Of a stretch of 36,786 bases of DNA, positions 7,233-14,669 are shown piece after piece. Position 1 is the stretch's first letter. Every line of letters starts with the position of its first letter. The position numbers and the translations under genes are program-made. Source of the stretch: Phenylobacterium sp. (GTDB lineage: Bacteria; Pseudomonadota; Alphaproteobacteria; Caulobacterales; Caulobacteraceae); assembly GCF_025351295.1 (NCBI RefSeq), contig NZ_JANXWD010000042.1, positions 1-36,786 on the forward strand. The letters run 5' to 3'. Under the pieces are notes generated by a model, which saw only the letters and a program-made list of their open reading frames with translations, was not told the origin of the DNA and made no database searches.

Positions 7233-8140
7233 TTGCGCTTCGGCGCGTGGGCGAGCGCCTGGAGGTCGGCGGGCGTCGCCGGGCGGACGATGGCGCCGAT
7301 GTCCGGCCGGGCCGAGAGCATGGTGATCGGCACCGCCCGCGAGACCCGGCCCGTCACGCCGATGATCCGGAGGAAGCCCAGCTGGACCTCGTCGTTGGCC
7401 AGCACCTCGCCGGTGGCGGGATCGCGGATCACCGCGCCTTTCGAGTAGATGCCCATGACCGCGCCTTCCTGCACGGCGCCTTCGCCATAGTTCAGCACGA
7501 TGACGCCGTCGGGCTGAATGGCCGCGATCTGGATCGGATAGATGGTGGTGACCAGGCCCGAGGCCACCTTGTCCGCGGCGGCGCGCATCAGCGAGCCGGT
7601 GTCGATCGCCCCGGCGCCGCCGCCGCAGGCCGTCGCCGACCGCTGGGTCTCGTTAATGCGGGTGACGTACTTGACCTCGCCGCTGCGCGCGTCGGTGATC
7701 TTGATGTCGAGCCCGATGGTCGCATAGGTGTTGTTGCAGTTCGGGGTCGCGCGATTGTTGCCCGACATGATGCCGGCCACCAGGTTCGAGCCGACGTCGG
7801 CCCGGTTGAGCGCCTGGATGGTGGTGATCGTCCCGTAGATCAGGAAGTCCGCCCCCTCGAAGCCGCCGATCTTGCCGGGGGTATTGGTGGTGACCAGCCC
7901 TGATTTGGCGCGCGCCTGCTCGCCGACCAGCTTGCCCAGATGCTCGCGCTCGATCACCCGGAACTTGCTGGTGTTGGCGATCGCGGTCTCGATCATGGCC
8001 GACAGCACGGCGGCCTGGCCGCTGTGGGCGAGGTCGTCCATCTGGTAGATCGCGATCACCGGCTTGCCCTGGGCGAGGCCCTGGGTGGGCGCCATCAGCA
8101 GCAGCAGTGAGGCAAACACCCCGCCTATCAGCCCTCTCAT
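7229..8140 (-). CDS. CsgG/HfaB family outer-membrane export protein
   Basis: 303 residues from ATG 8140, backed by GGGGGA upstream; the longer open frame has no signal peptide. Signal peptide MRGLIGGVFASLLLL...GLAQ followed by CsgG-family core elements: AIYQMDDLAHSG, SKFRVIEREHLGKLVGEQ, FEGADFLIYGTIT, and IGLDIKITDARSGEV. CsgG proteins form nonameric outer-membrane channels for curli; HfaB is the Caulobacter homologue that places holdfast-anchor proteins. Unlike CsgG and HfaB there is no lipobox cysteine after the signal peptide, so it is not an obvious lipoprotein. No curli subunit (csgA/B) or hfaA/hfaD gene is nearby. It is followed by a coupled second gene of related layout. Confidence 0.85.
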   Translation of the reverse strand: MRGLIGGVFASLLLLMAPTQGLAQGKPVIAIYQMDDLAHSGQAAVLSAMIETAIANTSKFRVIEREHLGKLVGEQARAKSGLVTTNTPGKIGGFEGADFLIYGTITTIQALNRADVGSNLVAGIMSGNNRATPNCNNTYATIGLDIKITDARSGEVKYVTRINETQRSATACGGGAGAIDTGSLMRAAADKVASGLVTTIYPIQIAAIQPDGVIVLNYGEGAVQEGAVMGIYSKGAVIRDPATGEVLANDEVQLGFLRIIGVTGRVSRAVPITMLSARPDIGAIVRPATPADLQALAHAPKRK

Positions 8141-8393
8141 GCAAAATCCCCCAATCCAACCGCACCTTATGCGCACAGGCCCCACTTCGGCATTACAGGT
8201 TCGGCGAAGCCGATGGAAGGGAGACGGAAACCCGCCGCCAGGCCAGCAGCTCTCACCGGAGCCGGGGCGAGGCGCCGCCCACACGGAAGAGTACGGCCGC
8301 GGGAGGCTCTAGGAGGCAAGTCCGTTGCCGATTGCCGCCGCGCCGATCCCGCCGCACGCACCGTGCGGGCCGGGAATTGGGCGCAGAGGGTCC
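8141..8393. other. Intergenic region upstream of the CsgG-like gene
   Basis: 253 bases between two minus-strand genes. It must hold the promoter of the CsgG-like pair, but no clear boxes are visible. Several small GC hairpins exist; I looked for a riboswitch or RNase P-like core and found none. A hairpin near the right edge is listed separately. Confidence 0.4.
8352..8368 (-). terminator. Hairpin after the TadE-type gene
   Basis: Perfect 7-base stem CCGCACG/CGTGCGG with a 3-base loop, 26 bases past the stop of the minus-strand TadE-type gene. No T tract. Confidence 0.35.
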
Positions 8394-8915
8394 TCAGCTG
8401 GTCTTCTCGACCTTCGTGGACAGCCGCGGGCGCACATAGGCGTGACGGATGAAGCGGATGTTGGCGGGCAGGAACATGCCGAAGGTCGGTTTGTAGTCGT
8501 AGATCACGTCGGTCACGATCGCGCTCTCGCCCGCGGCGAGGTAGCCGGCGGGGACCGAGGGGTTGCCCGCCTCGGTGTAGAGTTTCTTGACCGACCAATC
8601 TATGGACACCGCGCCGCTGGCGTCGGCGCTGAGGCTGGAGACGCGCTGCTGCAGGTTCACGTTCGGAAACGGATGGATCATCGCGACGCTGGCGGTCAGC
8701 GTGTCGTCCAGGTCGGCCGAGGTCACGGTGCGGCTCTGGGCGGTAATGTCGGCCATGGCCGAGGCGATGTGGGCGACGTTGCGCTGCGCCTGATAGGCCT
8801 GCAGCGCCTCGGCGGCCGAGACGTTCAGGACGAACAGCACCGGCAGGATCAGCGCGAACTCGATGGCGGCGACGCCGCCCCGGTCGGCCGCGGCGCGGCG
8901 AAGCAGTGCGATCAT
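8394..8915 (-). CDS. TadE/TadG-type pseudopilin
   Basis: 173 residues. Starts with a short basic stretch, then the TadE-like signature DRGGVAAIEFALILPVLFVLN: the G-x-x-A-x-E-F motif where the glutamate precedes one N-terminal transmembrane helix. The rest (about 130 residues) is extracytoplasmic. Such pseudopilins are cleaved by TadV-type peptidases and assist Flp/Tad pilus assembly. ATG start at 8915 overlaps the upstream pseudopilin's TGA (ATGA), so they are coupled. The core Tad machinery (tadA, tadB, tadC, rcpA) is not in the window, so this is an outlying locus. Which member (TadE or TadF) it is cannot be decided from sequence alone. Confidence 0.8.
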   Translation of the reverse strand: MIALLRRAAADRGGVAAIEFALILPVLFVLNVSAAEALQAYQAQRNVAHIASAMADITAQSRTVTSADLDDTLTASVAMIHPFPNVNLQQRVSSLSADASGAVSIDWSVKKLYTEAGNPSVPAGYLAAGESAIVTDVIYDYKPTFGMFLPANIRFIRHAYVRPRLSTKVEKTS

Positions 8916-9445
8916 GTGTAGGGCTCGTTCTTGAAGGCGATGCGCGATCCGAGCGTCACGCTCATCGGGCCGGAACGCCCGAACGCCGTCACCAGGAAGG
9001 GCGTCATCAGCGGCCAGACGTAGTCGGCCTTGACGATGATGATGTCGCCGGGCCCGCCCTTGTCGAACGCCCCGGCCGGCGGGGTATCGACGGTGGCCGT
9101 GGCATCGAAGAACTTGGAATACTTCTGAACGCTGATGACCAGCCGGGTGTGGCAGGCGCTGACGTCGCCGCCCAGGGTGGCGCAGACTTCATCCTCGAAG
9201 GTGGCCGCCGAAGTCGCCCCGTCGTCGCGCCCGGTGCGGATCCGGCGGGCGGCCTCGATGACGGCGTTGTCCAGGCCGCTGCTCATCATCCCGAGCATGC
9301 CGATCTCCACGATCGACAGCAGGGCGAAGCACAGCACCGGGGCGACAAAGGCGAATTCCACCGCCGTGGCGCCGCGCGTGTCGCGCCGGAACGACGGCTT
9401 GCGAGGGCGTTTGCGGGGCGCGTACGGCATGCCCCAGATTGTCAC
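8912..9445 (-). CDS. TadE-type pseudopilin
   Basis: 177 residues from GTG 9445; ATG 9430 is an alternative and neither has a good binding site. A basic N-terminus (RKRPRKPSFRR) precedes the motif RGATAVEFAFVAPVLCFALL, with the conserved Glu and a single membrane helix, then an extracytoplasmic domain with two Cys (C in EVCATLGG and SACHTR) that could form a disulfide. First gene of a two-gene minus-strand operon, divergent from a TadG-type gene. A near-consensus CtrA site lies 39-53 bases upstream of its start. Confidence 0.85.
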   Translation of the reverse strand: MTIWGMPYAPRKRPRKPSFRRDTRGATAVEFAFVAPVLCFALLSIVEIGMLGMMSSGLDNAVIEAARRIRTGRDDGATSAATFEDEVCATLGGDVSACHTRLVISVQKYSKFFDATATVDTPPAGAFDKGGPGDIIIVKADYVWPLMTPFLVTAFGRSGPMSVTLGSRIAFKNEPYT

Positions 9446-9483
9446 GGCTACGCAAACGAGACGTTAACACGCAGCTCATTACA

Positions 9484-9498
9484 GTAAACGTAACTTAA
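9484..9498 (-). promoter_or_regulatory. Near-consensus CtrA-binding site
   Basis: Minus strand TTAA-N7-TTAC, one mismatch from the CtrA consensus TTAA-N7-TTAA, in an unusually AT-rich 135-base region between the divergent TadE and TadG genes. CtrA controls pilus genes in Caulobacter, which makes this a sensible place for such a site. Sequence match only. Confidence 0.4.
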
Positions 9499-9580
9499 CT
9501 AATCAAGATAATATCAACTTATCCCTGCTTCGATATCTTGGCGCATTAAGTATCGTTGCTTTCGCTTCGGGATCGGCACA

Positions 9581-11143
9581 ATGCGCAGACCAAGCCTGGC
9601 TGGCCTAGGCCGCCGCCTCCGCCATTTCGACAACCGCGGCAACGTCGCGCTCATCGCGGCCCTGTCCATGGCGCCGATCTGCGTGGCGGGCCTCGGTGCG
9701 GTCGACCTGGCCCGGGTGACCAGCGCCAAGTCGCAGTTGCAGGACGCGCTGGACGCCGCCGCCCTGGGGGCCGCGCGGACCAACTCCACCACCGACGCCC
9801 AGTTGAAGGTGGCCGGCGACCGCTACCTGAACCAGAACCTGTCGCTCAGCAGCGACTTCGTCCTCACCTCCTCCAGCTTCACGTTCGGCGATGGCGGCAA
9901 GGTCCAGGCGACGGCGCAACTGAACGTGACGCCGTTCATCGCCGGCCTGGTGAGCGGTGGCACCATGCCGGTGGTCGCATCCACGGAGGTGGTGCGCGCC
10001 GACATGAAGGTCGAGATCGCCCTGGTGCTCGACAACACCGGCTCGATGACCGAGGGCACCAAGCTGGCCGACCTGAAGAAGGCGGCCACCGACTTCGTGA
10101 CCCAGATGGAGGACGCCTCGAACAAGGCCATCGAACCCAACTCGGTGCGGATCGCCCTGGTGCCGTTCTCCAATTCCGTGCGGCTCGACGCGACCGCCTA
10201 TCGCTATTCGACCTGGATCGACCAGACCGGGAGCTCGCCGGTGAACGACGAGATCTTCACCACGGCGATTGGCGCCCAGCACGCCAACCGCTTCACCCTG
10301 TTCTCCAACACGGGCCAGACGTGGCGCGGGTGCGTGGAGATGCGCAAGGCGCCCTATGATGTCCAGGACACCGAGCCGACGACGGGCTCCACGCTCTACA
10401 CCCCCTATTTCGCGGTGGACGAGCCGGACAACAAGACCTCTGGCTACGGTCAGGATTTTCAGAACGACTACCTGAGCGACGGGACATCCAGCTCGAACTG
10501 GCGGGTCCGCCAGGGCATGATCACCAAGTACGGCAACGCGCCCAAGGGTAGTCTCGGCACGACCTTCGGCCCGAACCGCGGCTGCGGCCTGCAGAAGCTG
10601 ATGCGCCTGACGACCGACTTCTCGGGCCTGCGGACCGCCATCAACGCCCTGAACGCCGACGGCAACACGAACATCCCGATCGGCATGTCCTGGGGCTGGA
10701 ACACGATCTCGCCCTATGGGCCGTTCAGCGACGGGGTCGCCTATGGCACGCCCAAGTACAAGAAGATCATCGTGCTGATGACCGACGGCGAGAACACCAT
10801 CGACCAGCGCGACACGCCAAACGACGGCAGCTACGCCGGCACCGGCTACATCTGGCAGGGACGGGTGATGCGGTCGGACGGCACCCCTCTGCCCCAGGGC
10901 GCCTCGGACACCGAACGCACCGCGGCGCTGGACTCGCGCCTAGCGTTGATCTGCACGAACATGAAAAACAAGGACGTCGAGATCTATACGATCCGCGTCC
11001 AGGTCACGACGGGATCGAGTACGTTGCTGAAGAACTGCGCGACGGCGGCGGACTACTACTACGACGTTACGGACTCGAAGACCCTGACCGCGGTCTTCCA
11101 GACCATCGCCGGCCAGATCGCCGCCTTGCACCTTTCGCGCTAG
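9581..11143 (+). CDS. tadG: TadG-type pilus-associated protein with von Willebrand A domain
   Basis: 520 residues. N-terminal TadG/TadE-like helix (NRGNVALIAALSMAPICVAGLGAVDLAR) anchors it in the inner membrane, followed by the DAADAAALGAA-like region (LQDALDAAALGAAR). A von Willebrand factor A domain starts near residue 145: MIDAS motif DNTGSM (D151, with T and S in the DxTxS form) and a later TDGEN. It has several extracytoplasmic Cys (RGCVEM, RGCGLQ, ICTNM, NCATAADYYY). TadG proteins take part in Flp pilus assembly and envelope anchoring; the vWA fold binds metal-dependent protein partners. ATG 9581 has only a weak binding site. Divergent from two TadE-type genes, forming one compact pilin-accessory locus. 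Confidence 0.88.
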   Translation: MRRPSLAGLGRRLRHFDNRGNVALIAALSMAPICVAGLGAVDLARVTSAKSQLQDALDAAALGAARTNSTTDAQLKVAGDRYLNQNLSLSSDFVLTSSSFTFGDGGKVQATAQLNVTPFIAGLVSGGTMPVVASTEVVRADMKVEIALVLDNTGSMTEGTKLADLKKAATDFVTQMEDASNKAIEPNSVRIALVPFSNSVRLDATAYRYSTWIDQTGSSPVNDEIFTTAIGAQHANRFTLFSNTGQTWRGCVEMRKAPYDVQDTEPTTGSTLYTPYFAVDEPDNKTSGYGQDFQNDYLSDGTSSSNWRVRQGMITKYGNAPKGSLGTTFGPNRGCGLQKLMRLTTDFSGLRTAINALNADGNTNIPIGMSWGWNTISPYGPFSDGVAYGTPKYKKIIVLMTDGENTIDQRDTPNDGSYAGTGYIWQGRVMRSDGTPLPQGASDTERTAALDSRLALICTNMKNKDVEIYTIRVQVTTGSSTLLKNCATAADYYYDVTDSKTLTAVFQTIAGQIAALHLSR

Positions 11144-11192
11144 ACGGGCCGTCCGCCTCGCGCCGACGCATCGGCTGGTGTATGCGCCGGCC

Positions 11193-11423
11193 ATGGCTTC
11201 CGAGGACATCCTGGTGGATGCGCGCGGGCACCTGTGCCCGGTGCCGACCCTGCGGCTGCGGCGCGCGCTCGAACGGGCGCCGGCGGGGGCCAGGGTGCGG
11301 CTGCTGGCCGACGACCCCCTGGCCCGGATCGACGTGCCGCACTTCGCCGCCTCGATCGGGGCGCAGGTGCTGGAGCAGGGCGAAGCGGGCGGCGCCCTCA
11401 GCTTCGTCGTCGTCAGACCCTAG
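11193..11423 (+). CDS. tusA: TusA/SirA-family sulfur carrier
   Basis: 76 residues from ATG 11193 (a GTG at 11178 would add five residues). Family core: DILVDARGHLCPVPTLRLRRAL, where C15 in the CPxP motif carries the persulfide sulfur. C-terminal strand ...GALSFVVVRP fits the IF3-like fold. TusA proteins pass sulfur from cysteine desulfurase to tRNA thiolation, molybdenum cofactor or other sulfur pathways. It ends on a CTAG that also encodes the stop of the convergent YihY gene, leaving a 4-base overlap. No partner genes of the TusBCDE relay are nearby. Confidence 0.88.
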   Translation: MASEDILVDARGHLCPVPTLRLRRALERAPAGARVRLLADDPLARIDVPHFAASIGAQVLEQGEAGGALSFVVVRP

Positions 11424-12346
11424 CCCCGCAGTCCGCCCAGCCCGGGAGCCGTCGGCGCCCGGTGGCGGTGGAGCGCCAGTTCGACCTCGGTCGCCAGCGC
11501 GCCGCCGAAGAACAGCGCGTTCACATTCCACGACAGCCAGATCAGGAAGATCACCACCGTGGCGATCGACCCGTAGGTGGCCCCCAGGGCGGCGATCTGC
11601 TCGACGTAGATGCCGAGCCCCCATGAGGCGAAAATGCACAATCCCGCCGAGGCGGCGCCGCCCATCAGCGAGGCGCGCCAGTCCACCGGGTCGCGCGACA
11701 TCGCCCAGCGATAGATCAGGGTCATCCCCGCCGTCATCCCGGCGCTGGCCCAGGTCCACTCGCTGTAGAGCCAGGGCGCGCCGCGCAGCGGTCGCAGCTG
11801 GAAGGTCTCGCCCAGGATCCTGAACATGAAGAACACCGCCGACAGGGCGCCCAGCGCCCCGAAAGCGGCGATCAGGACCACCAGGGCCATGAAGTTGAAG
11901 CTCAGGAACCCGCGGGGCTTATGCTCGTCGTGGATGAACGACAGGCCGGCGAGAAAGGCCTTGAAGCCGCGGTGCGAGGCATAGGCGCCGATCACCAGGG
12001 CCACGCCGCTCTGCACCGAGATGCTCTCGTGCGGGGCCTGGGACAGCCGGATCAGCTCGCTCTGGAAGATCAGTTGGGCGGCCTGGGGCATGACGCGGGC
12101 GAGATACTCGCCCTGCTCGGCCACCCGGGTCGGGTCGGACAGCAGGCTGTAGAGGCCCATGACGATCGCCAGGGCCGGGAAGATCGCCAGCATGACGAAG
12201 AACGAGACCCCGCCCGTGTAGAGCATGACGTCGCGGCCCCACAGCCGGGTCAGGGCGCGGCCCACCACGGTCAGGCTCAGCCGCAGGGCGTGGACCGGAT
12301 CCCAGTCGCGCTCACCGAGGCGGCGCACGAGTTCGAGCGGAGTCAT
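11420..12346 (-). CDS. YihY/BrkB family inner-membrane protein
   Basis: 308 residues with about six transmembrane segments: near residues 42-66 (YTGGVSFFVMLAIFPALAI), 112-130, 150-175 (FNFMALVVLIAAFGALGALSAVFFM), 195-215, 228-248 and 255-280. The block with Y-x-x-x-S-F-F near the first segment and YGSIATVVIFLIWLSWNVNALFFGGALATEVE near the end are the YihY/BrkB signature (formerly annotated RNase BN). Function is not established; transport or envelope roles are suggested. ATG 12346 is preceded by AAGGCG. Convergent with tusA, sharing the CTAG stop. Confidence 0.9.
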   Translation of the reverse strand: MTPLELVRRLGERDWDPVHALRLSLTVVGRALTRLWGRDVMLYTGGVSFFVMLAIFPALAIVMGLYSLLSDPTRVAEQGEYLARVMPQAAQLIFQSELIRLSQAPHESISVQSGVALVIGAYASHRGFKAFLAGLSFIHDEHKPRGFLSFNFMALVVLIAAFGALGALSAVFFMFRILGETFQLRPLRGAPWLYSEWTWASAGMTAGMTLIYRWAMSRDPVDWRASLMGGAASAGLCIFASWGLGIYVEQIAALGATYGSIATVVIFLIWLSWNVNALFFGGALATEVELALHRHRAPTAPGLGGLRG

Positions 12347-12400
12347 GCGCGCCTTAGGTCGGCATCGAGTCGGGCGGAACCATCCCTGCCCATAGCATAA

Positions 12401-12434
12401 CGGCGCGCCGCCTGGGTTAGCAGGCAGCGCGCCG
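12401..12434. promoter_or_regulatory. Strong GC hairpin between the YihY and racemase genes
   Basis: Stem of 8 pairs, one mismatch and 5 further pairs (CGGCGCGC-c-GCCTG, loop GGTTAG, CAGGC-a-GCGCGCCG). It lies 55 bases before the YihY start and about 150 bases after the racemase stop, both on the minus strand. It could end racemase transcription or sit in the YihY promoter/leader. The rest of the 240-base gap shows nothing recognisable. Confidence 0.4.
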
Positions 12435-12586
12435 CCGATGGGCGTGTCGTTCCATCCGGGCCGTACGCCGCTTCGAGGGACGGGAGAGCACGACGTCCGA
12501 CCCGAGCCTCAAACTGCGCCGCGGCGGCTGAACCCAATCTGAACGCCGCCTTCAGGTAAGTGTCTGTTATAGCGAAGCTTAGGCGA

Positions 12587-13720
12587 TCAGCTGGCCAGCG
12601 CGCCGGAGGTCTCCAGCGCCCCGATCTCGGCGGCGCTGAAGCCCCAGTCGGAGAGCGCCGTGCGGCCGTGGGCGCCGACCGCCGGCGGCGGGCCCTGGAT
12701 CGCCCCGGGCGTGACGGAGAAGCGCGGCGCGGGCGCCGGTTGGACCACGCCGCCCACCTCCACGAAGGTCTGCCGCGCGGCGTTGTGCGGGTGCTTCGGG
12801 GCCTCGTCCAGGTCCAGGATCGGGGCGAAACAGACATCGGTGGCGCCCATGATCTCGGTCCACTCGGCTTGGCTCTTCTGGGCGATGACGTTGGCCAACT
12901 TCTGGCGCAGGTCCGGCCAGATCGCGCGGTCGTGCTGACGCTGGAAGTCCGGGTCGTTGATGCCGGTCTTCTCCAGCAGCAGGGCGTAGAACTGCGGCTC
13001 GATGGAGCCGATCGAGATCCACTTGCCGTCGCTGCACTGGTAGGTGTCGTAGAAGTGGGCGCCGCCATCCAGCAGGTTGGAGCGTCGCTCCTCCTTCCAG
13101 ATGCCCGCCGCCTTCATCCCGTAGAACATGGCCATCAGCGAGGCCGCGCCGTCGCTCATGGCGCAGTCGACCACCTGGCCCTTGCCGGTCTCGCGGGCCT
13201 GGATGACCCCGGCCATCAGGCCGAAGGCCAGGTACAGGGCGCCGCCGCCGAAGTCGCCAACCAGGTTCAGCGGCGGGACCGGCTTGTCGTCCGTGCCGAT
13301 GGCGTGCAGGGCGCCGGTGATGGCGATGTAGTTCATGTCGTGGCCGGCGGCGTTGGCGTAGGGGCCGGTCTGGCCCCAGCCGGTCATACGCCCGTAGACC
13401 AGCTTCGGGTTGCGTTTCAGCACCACGTCGGGGCCCAGGCCCAGGCGCTCCATCACCCCGGGCCGGAAGCCTTCGATGATGGCGTCGGCGGCATCCATCA
13501 GCTTCAGGCAGGCCTCGACGGCGTCGGGCGACTTCAGGTCCAGGGCCACCGAGCGGCGGCCGCGCTCCGTGACCGCGGATGCGGCCCCGCCCCGGCCGCC
13601 CTTACGGTCGACCCGCACCACGTCCGCGCCCAGGTCGGACAGCAGCATGCCGCAGAACGGTCCGGGGCCGATGCCCGCGAACTCGACGATCTTCAGGCCG
13701 GTGAGCGGTCCCTGGCGCAT
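12587..13720 (-). CDS. Alpha-methylacyl-CoA racemase (CaiB/BaiF CoA-transferase superfamily)
   Basis: 377 residues, ATG 13720 with AGGGAG upstream. Begins [36 protein letters not shown], typical of the superfamily. The racemase subgroup is indicated by [17 protein letters not shown] and [17 protein letters not shown], which place H127 and D156 where the catalytic His and Asp lie in the Mycobacterium enzyme MCR (H126/D156). The enzyme interconverts 2R- and 2S-methylacyl-CoA so that branched or sterol side chains can enter beta-oxidation. Downstream of an SDR gene in the same orientation (65-base gap), so both may act in the same acyl-CoA pathway. A different CaiB-type transferase activity is possible but less likely. 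Confidence 0.9.
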   Translation of the reverse strand: MRQGPLTGLKIVEFAGIGPGPFCGMLLSDLGADVVRVDRKGGRGGAASAVTERGRRSVALDLKSPDAVEACLKLMDAADAIIEGFRPGVMERLGLGPDVVLKRNPKLVYGRMTGWGQTGPYANAAGHDMNYIAITGALHAIGTDDKPVPPLNLVGDFGGGALYLAFGLMAGVIQARETGKGQVVDCAMSDGAASLMAMFYGMKAAGIWKEERRSNLLDGGAHFYDTYQCSDGKWISIGSIEPQFYALLLEKTGINDPDFQRQHDRAIWPDLRQKLANVIAQKSQAEWTEIMGATDVCFAPILDLDEAPKHPHNAARQTFVEVGGVVQPAPAPRFSVTPGAIQGPPPAVGAHGRTALSDWGFSAAEIGALETSGALAS

Positions 13721-13785
13721 GCGGATCTCCCTGGATTTTGGTGCGATCTAAGCGCCCTGCCCCTCGGTCAGCCAAGTCCGCAGGC

Positions 13786-14550
13786 CTAACCCCCGCCCGG
13801 CAGCGACTGGCCGTCGTCGATGGTGATGACACTGCCGGTGATCGTCCTGGCCGCGGGTCCGGCCAGCATCAGGAAGGCCGCGTCGAGGTCCCCGGCGTCC
13901 ATCAGCCGCCGGCGGGGAAAGCCCTTCAGTTGCCGCTGCCCGCCCTCGGTCGGCCACCAGAAGTCGTTGATGCCGGTCTCGATGTAGCCGGGGCACAGGG
14001 CATTGACCGCGATACCCTGCCGCGCCCACTCCCGCGCGAAGCCGCGCGTCAGCATCGCCACCGCCGCTTTGGAGCCGCAATAGGCCGACAGGCCCGGCAG
14101 CACCGTGTGGCTGGCGATTGATGCGATGTTGACGATCCGGCCCTCGATCTTCGCCGCCATCATCCGGGCCGCCGCCTCGCGGGCAGCGAAGTAGGTCCCC
14201 CGCACATTGACCGCAAAGGTGGCGTCGAAGTCCTCGATGGAGAGGTCAAGGGCCATCCCCTCCCCGCCCATGCCGGCGTTGTTCACCAGGATGTCGACCG
14301 GCCCCAGCGCCGCCTGGGCCTGGTCCAGAGCGGGGCCGATGGCGTGGGCGTCGGCGACATCGAGCCGCAGGGCGATCGCCCGCCCGCCGGCCGCGATCAG
14401 CTCTTCGGCGAGCGCCGCGACCCGCTCCAGCCGCCGGGCGCTCACCGCGACCGCGGCCCCATTGCGGCTCAGCAGGCGGGCGAAATGGGCGCCCAGGCCC
14501 CCGCTCGCCCCGGTGATGAACGCTACGCGTCCGGCCAAGAGTTCAGTCAT
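13786..14550 (-). CDS. Short-chain dehydrogenase/reductase
   Basis: 254 residues from ATG 14550, chosen because GGGGAGG lies 6-12 bases upstream and the family N-terminus follows (LAGRVAFITGASGGLG). Classical SDR: cofactor motif TGASGGLG near residues 13-20, NNAG at 90-93, catalytic S144, Y157 and K161 (SAYCGSK), and a C-terminal ITGSVITIDDGQSLPGG. An Arg-rich pair after the first fold (SARRLERV) favours NADP(H) use. The substrate cannot be told; the neighbouring racemase suggests a hydroxyacyl-CoA or lipid intermediate. Divergent from popA with 119 bases between. Confidence 0.9.
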   Translation of the reverse strand: MTELLAGRVAFITGASGGLGAHFARLLSRNGAAVAVSARRLERVAALAEELIAAGGRAIALRLDVADAHAIGPALDQAQAALGPVDILVNNAGMGGEGMALDLSIEDFDATFAVNVRGTYFAAREAAARMMAAKIEGRIVNIASIASHTVLPGLSAYCGSKAAVAMLTRGFAREWARQGIAVNALCPGYIETGINDFWWPTEGGQRQLKGFPRRRLMDAGDLDAAFLMLAGPAARTITGSVITIDDGQSLPGGG

Positions 14551-14669
14551 CCGACGCCTCCCCGCGACAATGAAACGCTTCCGCAACCTGCGGGTGGTTA
14601 TGGGACAAGTCTTCGGCCCCGTGCGATTCCAGGCTTTGGACTCGCGACCGGGCGTAGTTGGATGGGGAT

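Noticed and set aside
8141..8393. Possible riboswitch or structured RNA in the CsgG leader region
   Set aside because: No cobalamin, SAM, TPP or RNase P core could be matched; only generic GC hairpins.
12343..12600. Minus-strand frame reading ...LKAAFRLGSAAAAQFEAR... between the racemase and YihY genes
   Set aside because: No start with a binding site, weak third-position GC bias, and it ends inside the YihY start region; treated as non-coding.
14551..14669. CtrA-type site before popA
   Set aside because: No TTAA-N7-TTAA or close variant is present in the divergent gap.
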